From Ramlibacter sp. (GTDB taxonomy: Bacteria > Pseudomonadota > Gammaproteobacteria > Burkholderiales > Burkholderiaceae_C), in the NCBI GenBank assembly GCA_014376765.1, contig JACMQX010000149.1, positions 1 to 61,281 on the forward strand: 61,281 bases of DNA, in the 5' to 3' direction. Every line of letters begins with the position of its first letter. Positions within the stretch are counted from its first letter, which is position 1. Of the stretch, positions 47,890-56,350 are shown piece after piece. The notes under the pieces are model-generated. The model saw nothing but the letters and a program-made list of their open reading frames with translations. It was not told the origin of the DNA and made no database searches. The translations under genes were made by a program, and so were the position numbers.

Positions 47890-48920
47890 GCGTCGCCCTG
47901 GCCCAGGCTGCGGTTCATGCTGTTGAGCAGCAGCGTGACCGGCATCCACTGACCCACCAGGTCGTCAAAATCCGGCACGGGGCCGGTGCCAAAAGGGTCG
48001 ACGACCGCAATCGTCCCGTCGCTGTCACCCGGCACGTTCACGGTAGTGGCATAGGACGAGGCTGTCTCCAGCAGGTCGACCATGTGCAGGTAATGCGCCC
48101 AAGTCTCGGCCCAGTCCTCCCAGGGGTGGGCGGTGGCGTAGGCGCACACGAAGTTGTCCTGCCAGTTGGGCGCGGCACCGCCTGCGCCATAGTAGTTGGC
48201 CAGAGCTTGCCGGTAGTCAAGTTGATGGTCGCCAAAGAGTTCGCTGAACTCGGCCACCCGGCTCTCCTGAAGGATCAGGCGGTCCCAGTAAAAATGGCCT
48301 GACTCGTGCCGCAGGTGCCCCAGCAGCGTGCGATACGGCTCGTGCAACTCAATGCGCCGGCGCGCGCGCTCGGCGTCGTCAGCTTCAGCAATGTTCAGGG
48401 TGATCACGCCGCCCTGATGGCCAGTCACCACCTGGGGGCCACCGGGCAGGTCTGCCAGGAATTCAAAAATCAGGTCATGCGCATGGTTGGCGGTGAGATT
48501 CAGCTTGGCCAGGGTGTAGTGAAGGCGGCGTTTCGCAATCTCTATCTGGACCCAGTGTTCATGGTTGGCCACCACCGACAGATCAGGTGCCATACGCGTC
48601 TGGCGGCAGGAGACGCACAAGAAGTTGGGATCATCCGAAGGCACACCAAAGTTGCAGGCGTGCTGCAGAGTGCTGTTCTGGCACAGGCGCCAGGCACGGC
48701 CGGAGTTGTCGTCCGTGCGGTGCCACAGCTGCTGGCCGTCATCAGGGGACGGCTCTGCCACCGGCTCATCAGTGAGTTCATTGGCAAACTCTCTGGCCGG
48801 CTCTATCGCGGCCATGTCGAGCAGGTCAGGCAGAAAGGCCAGCGAATTGCCGCAATGGAGGCATTGGACGTTCTCAAAAAAAATCGCGTGTCCGCAATGG
48901 GTGCAGCTGAAAACTCTCAT
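47766..48920 (-). CDS. Zinc-ribbon, zinc-binding peptidase-like protein (COG4307 type)
   Basis: A 384-residue putative metallopeptidase. The N-terminal zinc ribbon has CTHCG and CLHCG (residues 5-23) and a further CRQT segment around residue 105. The metal site is HESGHFYWDRL (HExxH), followed by FGDHQLDYRQAL and a DWAETWAHYLHMVD block that includes the third ligand and helix. Everything matches the conserved uncharacterised COG4307 family. The last 20 residues are Gly/Ser-rich and overlap a possible opposite-strand gene, so the true C-terminus may have been extended. Confidence 0.83.
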   Translation of the reverse strand: MRVFSCTHCGHAIFFENVQCLHCGNSLAFLPDLLDMAAIEPAREFANELTDEPVAEPSPDDGQQLWHRTDDNSGRAWRLCQNSTLQHACNFGVPSDDPNFLCVSCRQTRMAPDLSVVANHEHWVQIEIAKRRLHYTLAKLNLTANHAHDLIFEFLADLPGGPQVVTGHQGGVITLNIAEADDAERARRRIELHEPYRTLLGHLRHESGHFYWDRLILQESRVAEFSELFGDHQLDYRQALANYYGAGGAAPNWQDNFVCAYATAHPWEDWAETWAHYLHMVDLLETASSYATTVNVPGDSDGTIAVVDPFGTGPVPDFDDLVGQWMPVTLLLNSMNRSLGQGDAYPFALTPGALRKLRFVHDVIGTSASGRSGSTGSLTGMGGA

Positions 48921-49032
48921 CGGTGGTTGACACTGGTGGTGTTCAAAAACGAAAAAGGCAGGTGGCAGGGCTCACGCCCCGCCACCTGCCAGTTCAGGCT
49001 GCTCTGCAGCTCTTGCCGCAGAGGATAGCCGA

Positions 49033-49359
49033 TCAGGGGCGAACGACGATGTTGTTGCGCACTTCACGCACGCCCTTGGCGTTGCGTGCCAGGTTGCCGG
49101 CTTGTGACTTTTCAGCGTCAGACTTGGCAAAGCCAGACAGTTGCACCGTGCCGTTGAGCGTTTCCACGCCGATCGAGCTGGCGGCCACGGTACGGTCTTC
49201 AACGAACCTGGCCTTCACGGCAGTGGTGATGGCGGCGTCGTCAACGAATGAGCCGACGCTTTGCTGGTCGCGAGCGACAGCGCAGCCGGTCGTGAGACCA
49301 GCGGAGATTACGGTCAGGCCGGCCAGGGCTGTAAGGGCAATTGCGCGAGCGTATTTCAT
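49033..49359 (-). CDS. BON-domain lipoprotein
   Basis: A 108-residue envelope protein. The signal sequence ends in a lipobox-like LTTGC, so Cys 26 may be lipidated. One BON domain follows (about 38-107), with ITTAVKARFVEDRTV and VETLNGTVQLSGFAKS, and ends VRNNIVVRP. BON proteins bind phospholipid or peptidoglycan and respond to envelope and osmotic stress (OsmY type). AAGGA lies seven bases before the ATG. It is the last gene of a leftward stress-type group. Confidence 0.9.
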   Translation of the reverse strand: MKYARAIALTALAGLTVISAGLTTGCAVARDQQSVGSFVDDAAITTAVKARFVEDRTVAASSIGVETLNGTVQLSGFAKSDAEKSQAGNLARNAKGVREVRNNIVVRP

Positions 49360-49464
49360 GATGGATCCTTCAGGTTAAAAAAATTATTGGTGCTGGTGTG
49401 GAAAAAAGCTTGCCGGTCAACCGCACCCTCACTGACCGGTTTGCGAAAACTTGGGTTGCCTCTT

Positions 49465-49971
49465 CTATCGCCGCATGCTGCCTGGGGCATCACGTTGCTC
49501 CTTGTCTTTTTGCAGTGTTTCGTTGAGTGACGACATCATGCTCATGGCGAATCCAGTAATTTCCGAAGGCCTCAAAACGGCCACCAACGCGCCGGTGGTC
49601 AGCAGCCGCCAGGGCCGGAAGACAACAACAACAACACCAACGAGGACCGCTATACCGAGTAACTTGACCGGCTCTTGCCGTGCAAAAGATTCCAGAACGG
49701 GCCGGGCCATGTGCGTCACGGCGTTCAGCGGGTGGCGACGCCACCAGGCGTCTGCCATGCTGGTCAACACCGGCCACCAGCCGCCTCGCGCCTTGCCTTT
49801 TGCTTTCATTTTGCGTTCCGGCGAATCCGATGACGCCTGACCCCATTCGGGGCCCAGGTCATCCCGGCTTGCGTAGTCGCTGACATCGCCACCCAACTCC
49901 CGGGCAATCGCCTCGCGGCTTCGCGCCAGTCGCTGCAAGGGGGTCAGTTGCGCGGGCAGGTCCTCGCTCAT
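49465..49971 (-). CDS. Hypothetical protein after a YqjE-like gene
   Basis: A 168-residue protein I cannot assign to a named family. The N-terminal half is hydrophilic and charged (LTPLQRLARSREAIARELGG), the middle holds the WWPVLTSMADAWWRRHPL segment, and one strong hydrophobic helix follows (LLGIAVLVGVVVVVFRPWRLL). It overlaps the upstream holin-family gene in an ATGA junction. By position it corresponds to the YqjK-like third gene of yqjD-yqjE clusters, an inner-membrane stress-related group. Confidence 0.75.
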   Translation of the reverse strand: MSEDLPAQLTPLQRLARSREAIARELGGDVSDYASRDDLGPEWGQASSDSPERKMKAKGKARGGWWPVLTSMADAWWRRHPLNAVTHMARPVLESFARQEPVKLLGIAVLVGVVVVVFRPWRLLTTGALVAVLRPSEITGFAMSMMSSLNETLQKDKEQRDAPGSMRR

Positions 49972-50348
49972 GACGCATCCCCTGCCGCATGCAGGGCATG
50001 TACATCGGCATCCAGCTGCTGCTTGAGCAGCTCAAAGCTGCCCGGTGGCATCGGCTTGCTGGCGAAGATGGCCCCAATCATGCAAATCACCAGCATCACA
50101 CCCGGCACCAGCACCAGCGCCCAGTTGAAGCGGTCGAGCGTCATGCCCAGCATTAGCGCAACGCCGGCAAGGACGAGGAATATTCCCGCGCTGAACAGCA
50201 CCAGCACCCATGCCAGCAAGCGCTGGACAAGGTGGCTGCCCGTGCTGTGCACCTCTTGCTTTGCAAGCGCTGCATAGCCCGCCATGTGTTCAACGACAAG
50301 ATCCGGACGCTTGATCAGCACCGAAAAAATTGGGTGGAGCATGGACAT
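49968..50348 (-). CDS. YqjE-like (holin superfamily) membrane protein
   Basis: A 126-residue inner-membrane protein with two hydrophobic helices (LLAWVLVLFSAGIFLVLAGVALML and WALVLVPGVMLVICMIGAIF, both shown in part). It is of the phage-holin superfamily YqjE type but is chromosomal, with no phage genes near. It is coupled to the next gene by a four-base overlap and follows DUF883 (YqjD/ElaB type) as in the E. coli yqjDEK cluster. The role is likely linked to membrane stress or stationary phase. Confidence 0.85.
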   Translation of the reverse strand: MSMLHPIFSVLIKRPDLVVEHMAGYAALAKQEVHSTGSHLVQRLLAWVLVLFSAGIFLVLAGVALMLGMTLDRFNWALVLVPGVMLVICMIGAIFASKPMPPGSFELLKQQLDADVHALHAAGDAS

Positions 50349-50367
50349 TTAAGCAGCGGGGACAGAA

Positions 50368-50766
50368 TTAGTCACGGTTACGCAGTGCCAGCACCAGCGC
50401 GGCAACCGCAGCGCCAACTGCGGCAGCGATGATCACCGACTTGACCGGCTGGTCGGACACATACTTGCCCGTCACGTCGGCGTAGCGGTTGATCGTCTTT
50501 TTGGCCTGGGCGCTGGTCTCTGCCGCTGCAGCAATGCCCTTGCGTGTCAGTTCCTGCGCCCGGGCTGCCAACTGGTCAGCAGAGGCTGAGAGGCTGGAAC
50601 GTGCATCGCGCACTGCAACGCCGGCGCGGTCCAGTGAATCATTCGTGAAGCCGCGTACGGATTCCACCGCTTGCTCGGCCGATTGCAAAACGCTCTCGGA
50701 TGAAAGATGGTGGACGCCGTTGTTGATGCTGGAAGCGGCGTTATCGGATGAGTTGCGGATAGACAT
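50368..50766 (-). CDS. DUF883 family protein (YqjD/ElaB-like)
   Basis: A 132-residue protein with an amphipathic, Ala/Ser-rich helical N-terminal region and a C-terminal membrane helix, SVIIAAAVGAAVAALVLALRNRD, which has the small-residue zipper of the family. YqjD and ElaB are inner-membrane, ribosome-associated, stationary-phase proteins. It lies just upstream of the YqjE-like gene with a 19-base gap and downstream of a DUF1328 gene, forming a leftward stress-type group. Confidence 0.88.
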   Translation of the reverse strand: MSIRNSSDNAASSINNGVHHLSSESVLQSAEQAVESVRGFTNDSLDRAGVAVRDARSSLSASADQLAARAQELTRKGIAAAAETSAQAKKTINRYADVTGKYVSDQPVKSVIIAAAVGAAVAALVLALRNRD

Positions 50767-50814
50767 GGTGGAGGCCTTTTGACGTGGTGGAAAACGAAGC
50801 CGGCTGCGCTGGAT

Positions 50815-50979
50815 TTATTTCCGGCGCATGAGACCGGTGATGAAGCTTGCTATCGCCAAGATAGCAAAGATGAAAAACAGGATTTTGGCGATCTCAACTG
50901 CACCAGCAGCAATTCCGCCAAAGCCGAAGACAGCAGCGATCAGCGCGATCACGAGAAAGACGACTGTGTAGTGCAACAT
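50815..50979 (-). CDS. DUF1328 small membrane protein
   Basis: A 54-residue, two-helix membrane protein: [20 protein letters not shown], then the conserved [16 protein letters not shown] and a second helix ending in Arg-Arg-Lys. These are the hallmarks of DUF1328 (YtjA-like), a family often induced by stress. AGGA lies eight bases before the ATG. A frame open upstream is not coding. The 157-base region before it holds three inverted repeats, including a palindrome at 51125 shared with another leftward promoter. Confidence 0.92.
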   Translation of the reverse strand: MLHYTVVFLVIALIAAVFGFGGIAAGAVEIAKILFFIFAILAIASFITGLMRRK

Positions 50980-51039
50980 GACGATTTCCTGGTTGTTTTT
51001 ATGGGGCCAATAACCCTTGTTGCGGCGCTCCTTATTGAG

Positions 51040-51087
51040 AACCTGTTGCAAGGTTACGTAGATTGTCTGAAATTGCTCATCAGCAAT
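51040..51087. repeat. Two inverted repeats upstream of DUF1328
   Basis: AACCT/AGGTT (51040-51044 and 51051-51055) and a perfect ATTGCT/AGCAAT (51072-51077 and 51082-51087, 4-base loop) lie in the leftward leader of the DUF1328 gene. They could be operators or mRNA stem-loops. Confidence 0.4.
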
Positions 51088-51124
51088 CAACTCCATGCGC
51101 TGTGGGTGCGGATGTGGGTGCCGT

Positions 51125-51140
51125 GTAGGACCGGGACTAC
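51125..51140 (-). promoter_or_regulatory. 16-bp palindrome, copy 1 (candidate operator)
   Basis: GTAGGACCGGGACTAC, with six of eight positions symmetric. It overlaps the stop codon of the histidine kinase and lies 145 bases upstream of the DUF1328 start. With its flanking bases it matches 15 of 18 positions of a second copy at 53847. It is a candidate site for the NarL-type regulator at 52655. Confidence 0.45.
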
Positions 51141-52519
51141 GTGTGGACCGGAGTGTGATCTGACGCGGCCTGGGCCAGCTGGGGTGAGCGCGGCAACACG
51201 GCAGAGATGCGTGCCCCTTCGCCTTTGGCAGAAACCACAGACAACCGTCCGCCTGCAGCCTCGACCCGGTGCCGCATGCCCGCCAGGCCATGGGTTGCAG
51301 GCCGGGTAAGCAGGACGTCAAAGCCCTGACCGTCATCCTTCACGTCCAGTTCAATGTGGTTGTCCAGGTTCTGCAACCTGATCTCCACCCGCCGGGCCTG
51401 CGCGTATTTGCCCACGTTGGTGAGCGACTCCTGCACCAGGCGAAACACGGTGAGCTGGTGTGACTCGTCCAGCTCCACATCTTCCAGGTTGGTCACGATC
51501 TCGATGCCGGAGCGCTCGGAGAATTCGCGCGCCAGGATTTCCAGCGATGCCACCAGGCCCAGATGCGTGAGCGACGAGGGACGCAGGTCCTCGATGATGC
51601 GGCGCTTGAGCGCGATCACGCTGTTGAGTGTTTCAGTCAGGTGCTGCAGGCGCTGCACAACGTCCGCGGACTCCACGCCCAGGCGCGATTTCAGGCGCGC
51701 CACATCCAGTTTGGCAGCCGTCAGCAGCGCGCCCAGCTCGTCGTGCAGCTCCCGGGCCAGATGGCCGCGTTCGTCTTCCCGCGCCATCTGCAAATGGGTG
51801 GCCAGCTCGGCCAGGCTGGCGGTGCGCTCGCGCACCTGTTGCTCGAGCATGTCGCGCTCCCGCATGAGCGAGTCCTGCTCGCGCTGGCCGGCACGGGCCA
51901 GGGCACTGGTCTGGCGCAGATACATATAGAAAGCCATCAGTGCGGCCAGTGCAATGGCGGCAATGCCCAGGCGCGACAGCTGCAGCGAGCGCGTGATCTC
52001 GGCCTGGCTGAGTTCCATGTCCCGGGTGCTGGCGTCGATCAGCTTGCGGGACTGCAGGCGGATGGCGTCCATCTGCTCCTTGCCGACGTCGGTGGTCAGC
52101 ACCAGCTTCAAGGCGTCTTCGTTGGCCTGCTTGCGAAGCCGCACCGTGACGTCCATCTCGCCGAGCTTGCGCGACACGTTGCCAGACAGGGCCGTGAAGT
52201 CGGCTTGCTTGGCCTTGTCCAGCTCATAGAAACGGCTAAGGTCATCAAGCACCGTGCTGATGTTGGCGATGGCAATGTCGTAAGGTTTGAGATAACGCGT
52301 GTCCCCTGTGAGCAGGTAGCCGCGCTGCCCGGTTTCGGCGTCCAGCGTGTACTGCAGCAAGGTGTTGATGGCTCCCCGTGTCTGCTGCGCCGTGGCAATA
52401 CTGGCGTTGGCCCGCGTGGAGCGGTTATAGGCCGCCTCGTTGATGCCGATCAGGGTCAGCGCCGCAAGGACGGCCAGCGGCAGGCTGATCGCCATCTTGG
52501 GTATTGCAAACCATCGCAT
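51137..52519 (-). CDS. CHASE3-domain NarL-type sensor histidine kinase
   Basis: A 460-residue membrane kinase. A first helix ([21 protein letters not shown]) leads to a periplasmic CHASE3 domain (about 40-180, with the [20 protein letters not shown] block) and a second helix (about 187-206). A coiled linker precedes the HisKA_3 dimerisation domain with the phosphorylated His in [12 protein letters not shown], and an ATPase domain with [15 protein letters not shown] and [14 protein letters not shown] lies six bases before the ATG at 52519; an adjacent ATG at 52522 is possible. It is divergent from its likely partner regulator. Confidence 0.92.
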   Translation of the reverse strand: MRWFAIPKMAISLPLAVLAALTLIGINEAAYNRSTRANASIATAQQTRGAINTLLQYTLDAETGQRGYLLTGDTRYLKPYDIAIANISTVLDDLSRFYELDKAKQADFTALSGNVSRKLGEMDVTVRLRKQANEDALKLVLTTDVGKEQMDAIRLQSRKLIDASTRDMELSQAEITRSLQLSRLGIAAIALAALMAFYMYLRQTSALARAGQREQDSLMRERDMLEQQVRERTASLAELATHLQMAREDERGHLARELHDELGALLTAAKLDVARLKSRLGVESADVVQRLQHLTETLNSVIALKRRIIEDLRPSSLTHLGLVASLEILAREFSERSGIEIVTNLEDVELDESHQLTVFRLVQESLTNVGKYAQARRVEIRLQNLDNHIELDVKDDGQGFDVLLTRPATHGLAGMRHRVEAAGGRLSVVSAKGEGARISAVLPRSPQLAQAASDHTPVHT

Positions 52520-52654
52520 CATCTTCTCCGGGTGGCGACAATGCCACGAATTGGGGAATAATCGCTGCAATGCAGACAATGCGCGTTGCGGGTGCGGGCA
52601 CCGGGCGTACCCTGTGGCTCCAGGCAACAGCAGACTTCAACGAAAGAGATTGAC

Positions 52655-53287
52655 ATGATCAAAATTGGAATTGTGGATGACCATGCCATCGTCCGTTCGG
52701 GCCTCAAGCAGTTCTTCTCGGACCATGTGGACTTGCGCGTGGTGGGCGAGGCGGCCAGTGGCCGTGAAGCAATCGACCTGGTGCGCAACCAGGAAATGGA
52801 CGTGTTGGTCATGGACCTGTCCATGCCCGGGCAAAGCGGCATTGACGCCCTCGGCATGATCCGCGCCAAGGCGCCTGACCTCGGCATCCTGATTCTGTCG
52901 GGCTACCCCGAAGAGCACTATGCCGTGAACCTGATCCGCCAGGGCGCCAGTGGTTACCTGAACAAGGAATGCGACCCGATGGAGATCGTCAACGCAATCC
53001 GAACCATCTCGCTGGGCCGCCGCTACATTTCGCCGACGGTGGCGGAATTGCTGGCGCAGCAACTCAACCGCAAAGAGGGGTCTGCGCCTCACGAGCAGTT
53101 GTCCGAGCGGGAGTTCCAGGTGTTCCTCAAGCTGGCCAAAGGCGAGACAGCAGGCGACATTGCCAAGGCGCTGTCGCTGAGCGTGAAGACGGTGAGCACG
53201 TACCGTACGCGCCTGATGGAAAAAATGAGTCTCGCGTCCAACAGCGATCTGACGTACTACGCGCTCAAGAACAAGCTGATTGACTGA
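52655..53287 (+). CDS. NarL/FixJ-type response regulator
   Basis: A 210-residue two-domain regulator. The receiver domain (1-120) has the acidic pair in IVDDHAIVRSG, phosphoacceptor Asp in VLVMDLSMPG, conserved Ser in LILSGY and Lys in YLNKE. The C-terminal LuxR-type helix-turn-helix has LSEREFQVFLKLAKGETAGD in part and VKTVSTYRTRLMEKM. It starts 135 bases from the divergent CHASE3 kinase, its presumed partner. Candidate target palindromes lie at 51125 and 53847. Confidence 0.94.
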   Translation: MIKIGIVDDHAIVRSGLKQFFSDHVDLRVVGEAASGREAIDLVRNQEMDVLVMDLSMPGQSGIDALGMIRAKAPDLGILILSGYPEEHYAVNLIRQGASGYLNKECDPMEIVNAIRTISLGRRYISPTVAELLAQQLNRKEGSAPHEQLSEREFQVFLKLAKGETAGDIAKALSLSVKTVSTYRTRLMEKMSLASNSDLTYYALKNKLID

Positions 53288-53324
53288 GCCGCTCACTGCG
53301 TTGGCATCGTGCCGTGCCAAAAGC

Positions 53325-53741
53325 TCACTGCGTAAGCTTGCCGGGGCGCACATCGGGGAACTGTGTGACACAGTATTCAACGAGGGCCTCGATTTCATTT
53401 GATTTGTCAAAAACCGCATCGGCACCGAGCTGCTCGCAGCGCCGCCGCATGTCGGAGGTCGCATAGTTGCTCAACACCACCACTTTTTGCGAGGGGTCGC
53501 GGTTGCGGCAGGCCTCGATGATGCCCAGCCCGCTACCTTGGCGTAAAAACAGGTCGACGATGGCAAGGTCCCACTCGGCGCTGTTATGGATCAGCCAGTT
53601 TTTGCCTTCACTCTCGGTTTCTGCGACGCCGACCGCCACCACGGGCGTGAGTTCTTCGAGCGTGCCGATGAGGTTTTCGCGGATGGTGGCGTTGTCTTCG
53701 ACGATGTAAGTTCTGAGTCCCACAATCTGTGTTCCATCCAT
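53325..53741 (-). CDS. Stand-alone receiver-domain response regulator
   Basis: A 138-residue single receiver domain. Acidic residues are in TYIVEDNATIRENL, the phosphoacceptor Asp in LAIVDLFLRQGSGLG, Thr/Ser in VVVLSNYAT and Lys in AVFDKSNE. There is no output domain, so it may act as a phosphate sink or bind a protein partner. It converges on the NarL-type regulator gene and has its own upstream region with the palindrome at 53847. The Phe-Leu-Arg-Gln-Gly loop after the Asp is typical of proteins that regulate by interaction. Confidence 0.9.
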   Translation of the reverse strand: MDGTQIVGLRTYIVEDNATIRENLIGTLEELTPVVAVGVAETESEGKNWLIHNSAEWDLAIVDLFLRQGSGLGIIEACRNRDPSQKVVVLSNYATSDMRRRCEQLGADAVFDKSNEIEALVEYCVTQFPDVRPGKLTQ

Positions 53742-53846
53742 ACTGGCAGGACGCTTGCTGGCGGCGGCCTTTCGGCGGCTGCAAACTTGTCCACCACTCT
53801 ATCCTGTCCGAGTGGTCGATTGTGCCAGTGACGGCTCCGCCTGAAT

Positions 53847-53862
53847 GTAGGACCGATCCTAC
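53847..53862 (-). promoter_or_regulatory. 16-bp palindrome, copy 2 (candidate operator)
   Basis: GTAGGACCGATCCTAC, with seven of eight positions symmetric, 105 bases upstream of the stand-alone receiver gene. Together with copy 1 at 51125 it suggests a consensus GTAGGACC-GGTCCTAC. NarL-family regulators bind inverted repeats of about this size. Confidence 0.5.
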
Positions 53863-53924
53863 GGTGTCCATGGTGATTGTGGAGACGTCCAGCCCTGGTC
53901 GGCAGCGGGTCGCGAAACGGCCTG

Positions 53925-54704
53925 TCAGCCTTCGCGCCGGCTTCTTACAACGCTGCAAACGGCGCATGTCCGATCGCGCGGGACACGAACTTCATTCCAC
54001 TCCATCATGCGCGCGTCCAGCATGAGAAGGCGGCCGGCCAACGAGGTTGCCAGGCTGCCGTGCAGGCCACCCAACAACTTGAGCGCCTCGGCCGCCTGCA
54101 TCGCACCGATGATGCCTACCAGCGGCGCAAACACGCCCAGCGTGGCACAGCGTGTTTCCTCAATGGCTGCGTCGGCGGGGAATACGCAGGCATAACAGGG
54201 CGAGGCTTCATCGCGCGTGTCATAGACACTGAGCTGGCCGTCAAAGCGGATGGCCGCGCCCGAGACCAGGGGTTTGCCATGCTGCACGCAGGCGGCGTTT
54301 ACCAGCTGACGGGTGGCGAAGTTGTCGCAGCAATCGAGCACCACGTCCGCGTCGGCGACCAGCGTGTCAAGCAAGCCGGCATCGGCGCGCGTCACCACGG
54401 TGGTGACATGAACTTCAGGATTGAGCTGCGCAACCGACTGCGCTGCCGACAGCGCCTTGGGCTGACCAATGCGCGACATGCCGTGCGCGATCTGGCGCTG
54501 CAGGTTGGTGAGTTCTACGGTGTCGTCATCCACCAGGGTGAGGCGCCCGACACCTGCCGAGCCAAGATAAAGCGCTGCGGGCGAGCCGAGCCCGCCGGCG
54601 CCAATGATCAGGGCATGAGAAGCCAGCCACTGCTCTTGAACTTCAACACCCACTTCGTTGAGCAAAATGTGGCGCGAGTACCGAAGCAGCTGGTCGTCAT
54701 TCAC
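53925..54704 (-). CDS. moeB: HesA/MoeB/ThiF-family adenylyltransferase
   Basis: A 259-residue E1-like enzyme that adenylates the C-terminus of a small sulfur-carrier protein such as MoaD or ThiS. The ATP site is ALIIGAGGLGSPAALYLG, followed by VDDDTVELTNLQRQ. Zinc cysteines are CYAC and CAVC, and the conserved Cys segment is in ETRCATLGVFAPLVG. The start is GTG at 54704. No MoaD or ThiS gene is adjacent, so the carrier is not fixed. It lies downstream of ctpA on the same strand; this ctpA-moeB order is common in betaproteobacteria. Confidence 0.92.
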   Translation of the reverse strand: MNDDQLLRYSRHILLNEVGVEVQEQWLASHALIIGAGGLGSPAALYLGSAGVGRLTLVDDDTVELTNLQRQIAHGMSRIGQPKALSAAQSVAQLNPEVHVTTVVTRADAGLLDTLVADADVVLDCCDNFATRQLVNAACVQHGKPLVSGAAIRFDGQLSVYDTRDEASPCYACVFPADAAIEETRCATLGVFAPLVGIIGAMQAAEALKLLGGLHGSLATSLAGRLLMLDARMMEWNEVRVPRDRTCAVCSVVRSRREG

Positions 54705-54710
54705 AGGACG

Positions 54711-54790
54711 CCCCCCGAAGTGGCCTTTGGCAACCTCCCCCCACTGGGGGGCACGCGGCAGCTTCGGGCGGCCGTGCGCAGCGCGTCCCG
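54711..54790. repeat. Intergenic palindromic element between ctpA and moeB
   Basis: A GC-rich spacer with a perfect hairpin, CCCCCC (54737-54742) and GGGGGG (54746-54751) with a 3-base loop, flanked by CCCGAAG (54714-54720) and CTTCGGG (54762-54768), a second, outer inverted pair. It resembles the dispersed CCCCC-ACT-GGGGG elements of Comamonadaceae intergenic regions. There is no T tract, so it is not a standard terminator, but it may still attenuate moeB. Confidence 0.55.
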
Positions 54791-54807
54791 AAGAAGACCA
54801 TCGCCGT

Positions 54808-56244
54808 CTAGTTCTCTTTCTTCTCTTCTTTGCGCTCGATCATTGTCTTGCTGATGAGTACCGGACGGCCTTTGAGCTGGTTCAAAGCCTGGGCCAGCTG
54901 GAAGTCCTTGTCGCTGCCAAACTCGGGCACCTTGCGGTCAGCCGGCGGCTTCTTGGCTTCTTCTTCAAGGCGCTTGCGCGCTTCGTCACGTGCTTTTTCG
55001 CGGCCTGGATCCTTGACTTCACTGCCCTGGCCGCTACCCAGGTGCTTCTCAAGGTCGGCTTCGCGGGTGCGCAGCGCGGCAAATAGGTTTCCTTCTTCGG
55101 TTTCGTCGACCATCACGTCGGGCACGATGCCTTTGGCCTGGATCGACTTGCCGCTGGGGGTGTAGTAACGGGCTGTGGTGAGCTTCAAGCCCGTGTCAGG
55201 CCCGAGTGGGCGCACCGTCTGCACTGACCCCTTGCCGAAGGTCTGGCTGCCAAGGATGACGCCGCGCTTGTAGTCCTGCAGCGCGCCAGCCACAATTTCG
55301 CTGGCAGAGGCAGAGCCTTCATTGACCAGCACGACCAGCGGAACGTTCTTGAGCGCGGCCGGCAACTTCTTGAGCGGGTCAGAGCCACCGCGGCGCTGAT
55401 AGAAGTCGGGCGCCGCCTTGTAGATGAACTTGCTTTCAGGCAACTGTCCGTTGGTGGACACCACCGTCACGTTCTCGGGCAGGAAGGCAGCGGACACGGC
55501 CACGGCCGCATCGAGCAAACCACCCGGGTCATTGCGCAGATCAAGCACCAGGCCTTTGAGGTTGGGCTCGGCCTTGTAGATCTCAGTCACCTTGTTGGCG
55601 AAGTCGTCCACCGTGCGTTCCTGGAACTGGCTCAGGCGGATCCAGGCGTAACCGGGCTCAATCACCTTGCCGCGAACCGACTGGGTACGAATCTCCTCGC
55701 GCGTGATCGTGACGGGGAAACTGCGGTTTTCGTCCTTGCGGAAGATGGTGAGCATCACCTTGGTGTTGGGCTCACCGCGCATTTTCTTGACAGCGTCGTT
55801 CAGCGACAGACCCTTGACGACGGTTTCGTCAATCTTGGTGATCAGGTCGTTGGGCTTGAGGCCGGCGCGGTAAGCGGGGGAGCCCTCAATCGGCGACACC
55901 ACCTTGACCAGACCGTCTTCCTGCGTGATCTCGATGCCGACGCCAACGAAGCGGCCAGTCGTGCCTTCACGGAATTCTTTAAAGGATTTCTTGTCGAAAT
56001 ACTGGGAGTGAGGGTCGAGGCTGGCCACCATGCCGGCAATCGCGTCCGAGATGAGCTTCTTCTCGTCAATCGGTTCCACATAGTCGCTCTTGACCATGCC
56101 GAACACGGCGGCGAGCTGCTGCAACTCTTCCAGCGGCAAGGGCGCCAGGGCCCCGCGCGCCATGGTCTGCAGTGAAACGGTGGTTAACGCACCAGCCAGA
56201 ACGCCGAGTGAAATCCAGCCGGCGGTTTTCAGTTTTTGACCCAT
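54808..56244 (-). CDS. ctpA: Carboxy-terminal processing protease (S41)
   Basis: A 478-residue periplasmic or membrane-anchored serine protease that trims the C-termini of envelope proteins. An N-terminal signal anchor (WISLGVLAGALTTVSLQ) precedes a helical region, a PDZ domain (about 98-175) and the S41 domain. The Ser-Lys dyad is Ser 313 in EGSASASEI and Lys 338 in TFGKGSVQT. The C-terminal 70 residues are charged (KARDEARKRLEEEAKK). AGAGG lies five bases before the ATG at 56244. It precedes moeB. Confidence 0.95.
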   Translation of the reverse strand: MGQKLKTAGWISLGVLAGALTTVSLQTMARGALAPLPLEELQQLAAVFGMVKSDYVEPIDEKKLISDAIAGMVASLDPHSQYFDKKSFKEFREGTTGRFVGVGIEITQEDGLVKVVSPIEGSPAYRAGLKPNDLITKIDETVVKGLSLNDAVKKMRGEPNTKVMLTIFRKDENRSFPVTITREEIRTQSVRGKVIEPGYAWIRLSQFQERTVDDFANKVTEIYKAEPNLKGLVLDLRNDPGGLLDAAVAVSAAFLPENVTVVSTNGQLPESKFIYKAAPDFYQRRGGSDPLKKLPAALKNVPLVVLVNEGSASASEIVAGALQDYKRGVILGSQTFGKGSVQTVRPLGPDTGLKLTTARYYTPSGKSIQAKGIVPDVMVDETEEGNLFAALRTREADLEKHLGSGQGSEVKDPGREKARDEARKRLEEEAKKPPADRKVPEFGSDKDFQLAQALNQLKGRPVLISKTMIERKEEKKEN

Positions 56245-56350
56245 AGACACCTCTTGTTGCCAGTATAGAACGTCAAGCCGTGCTTTTGGTTCCGCACTGA
56301 ACAGGCAAAAGGCCTGCCAGATCCCCGAAATGTGTAAACGCCTGATGGCT

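Noticed and set aside
49968-50348. Holin-family gene as a sign of prophage.
   Set aside because: Neighbours are DUF883, DUF1328 and BON genes, with no lysin, integrase or structural genes. It is the chromosomal YqjE type.
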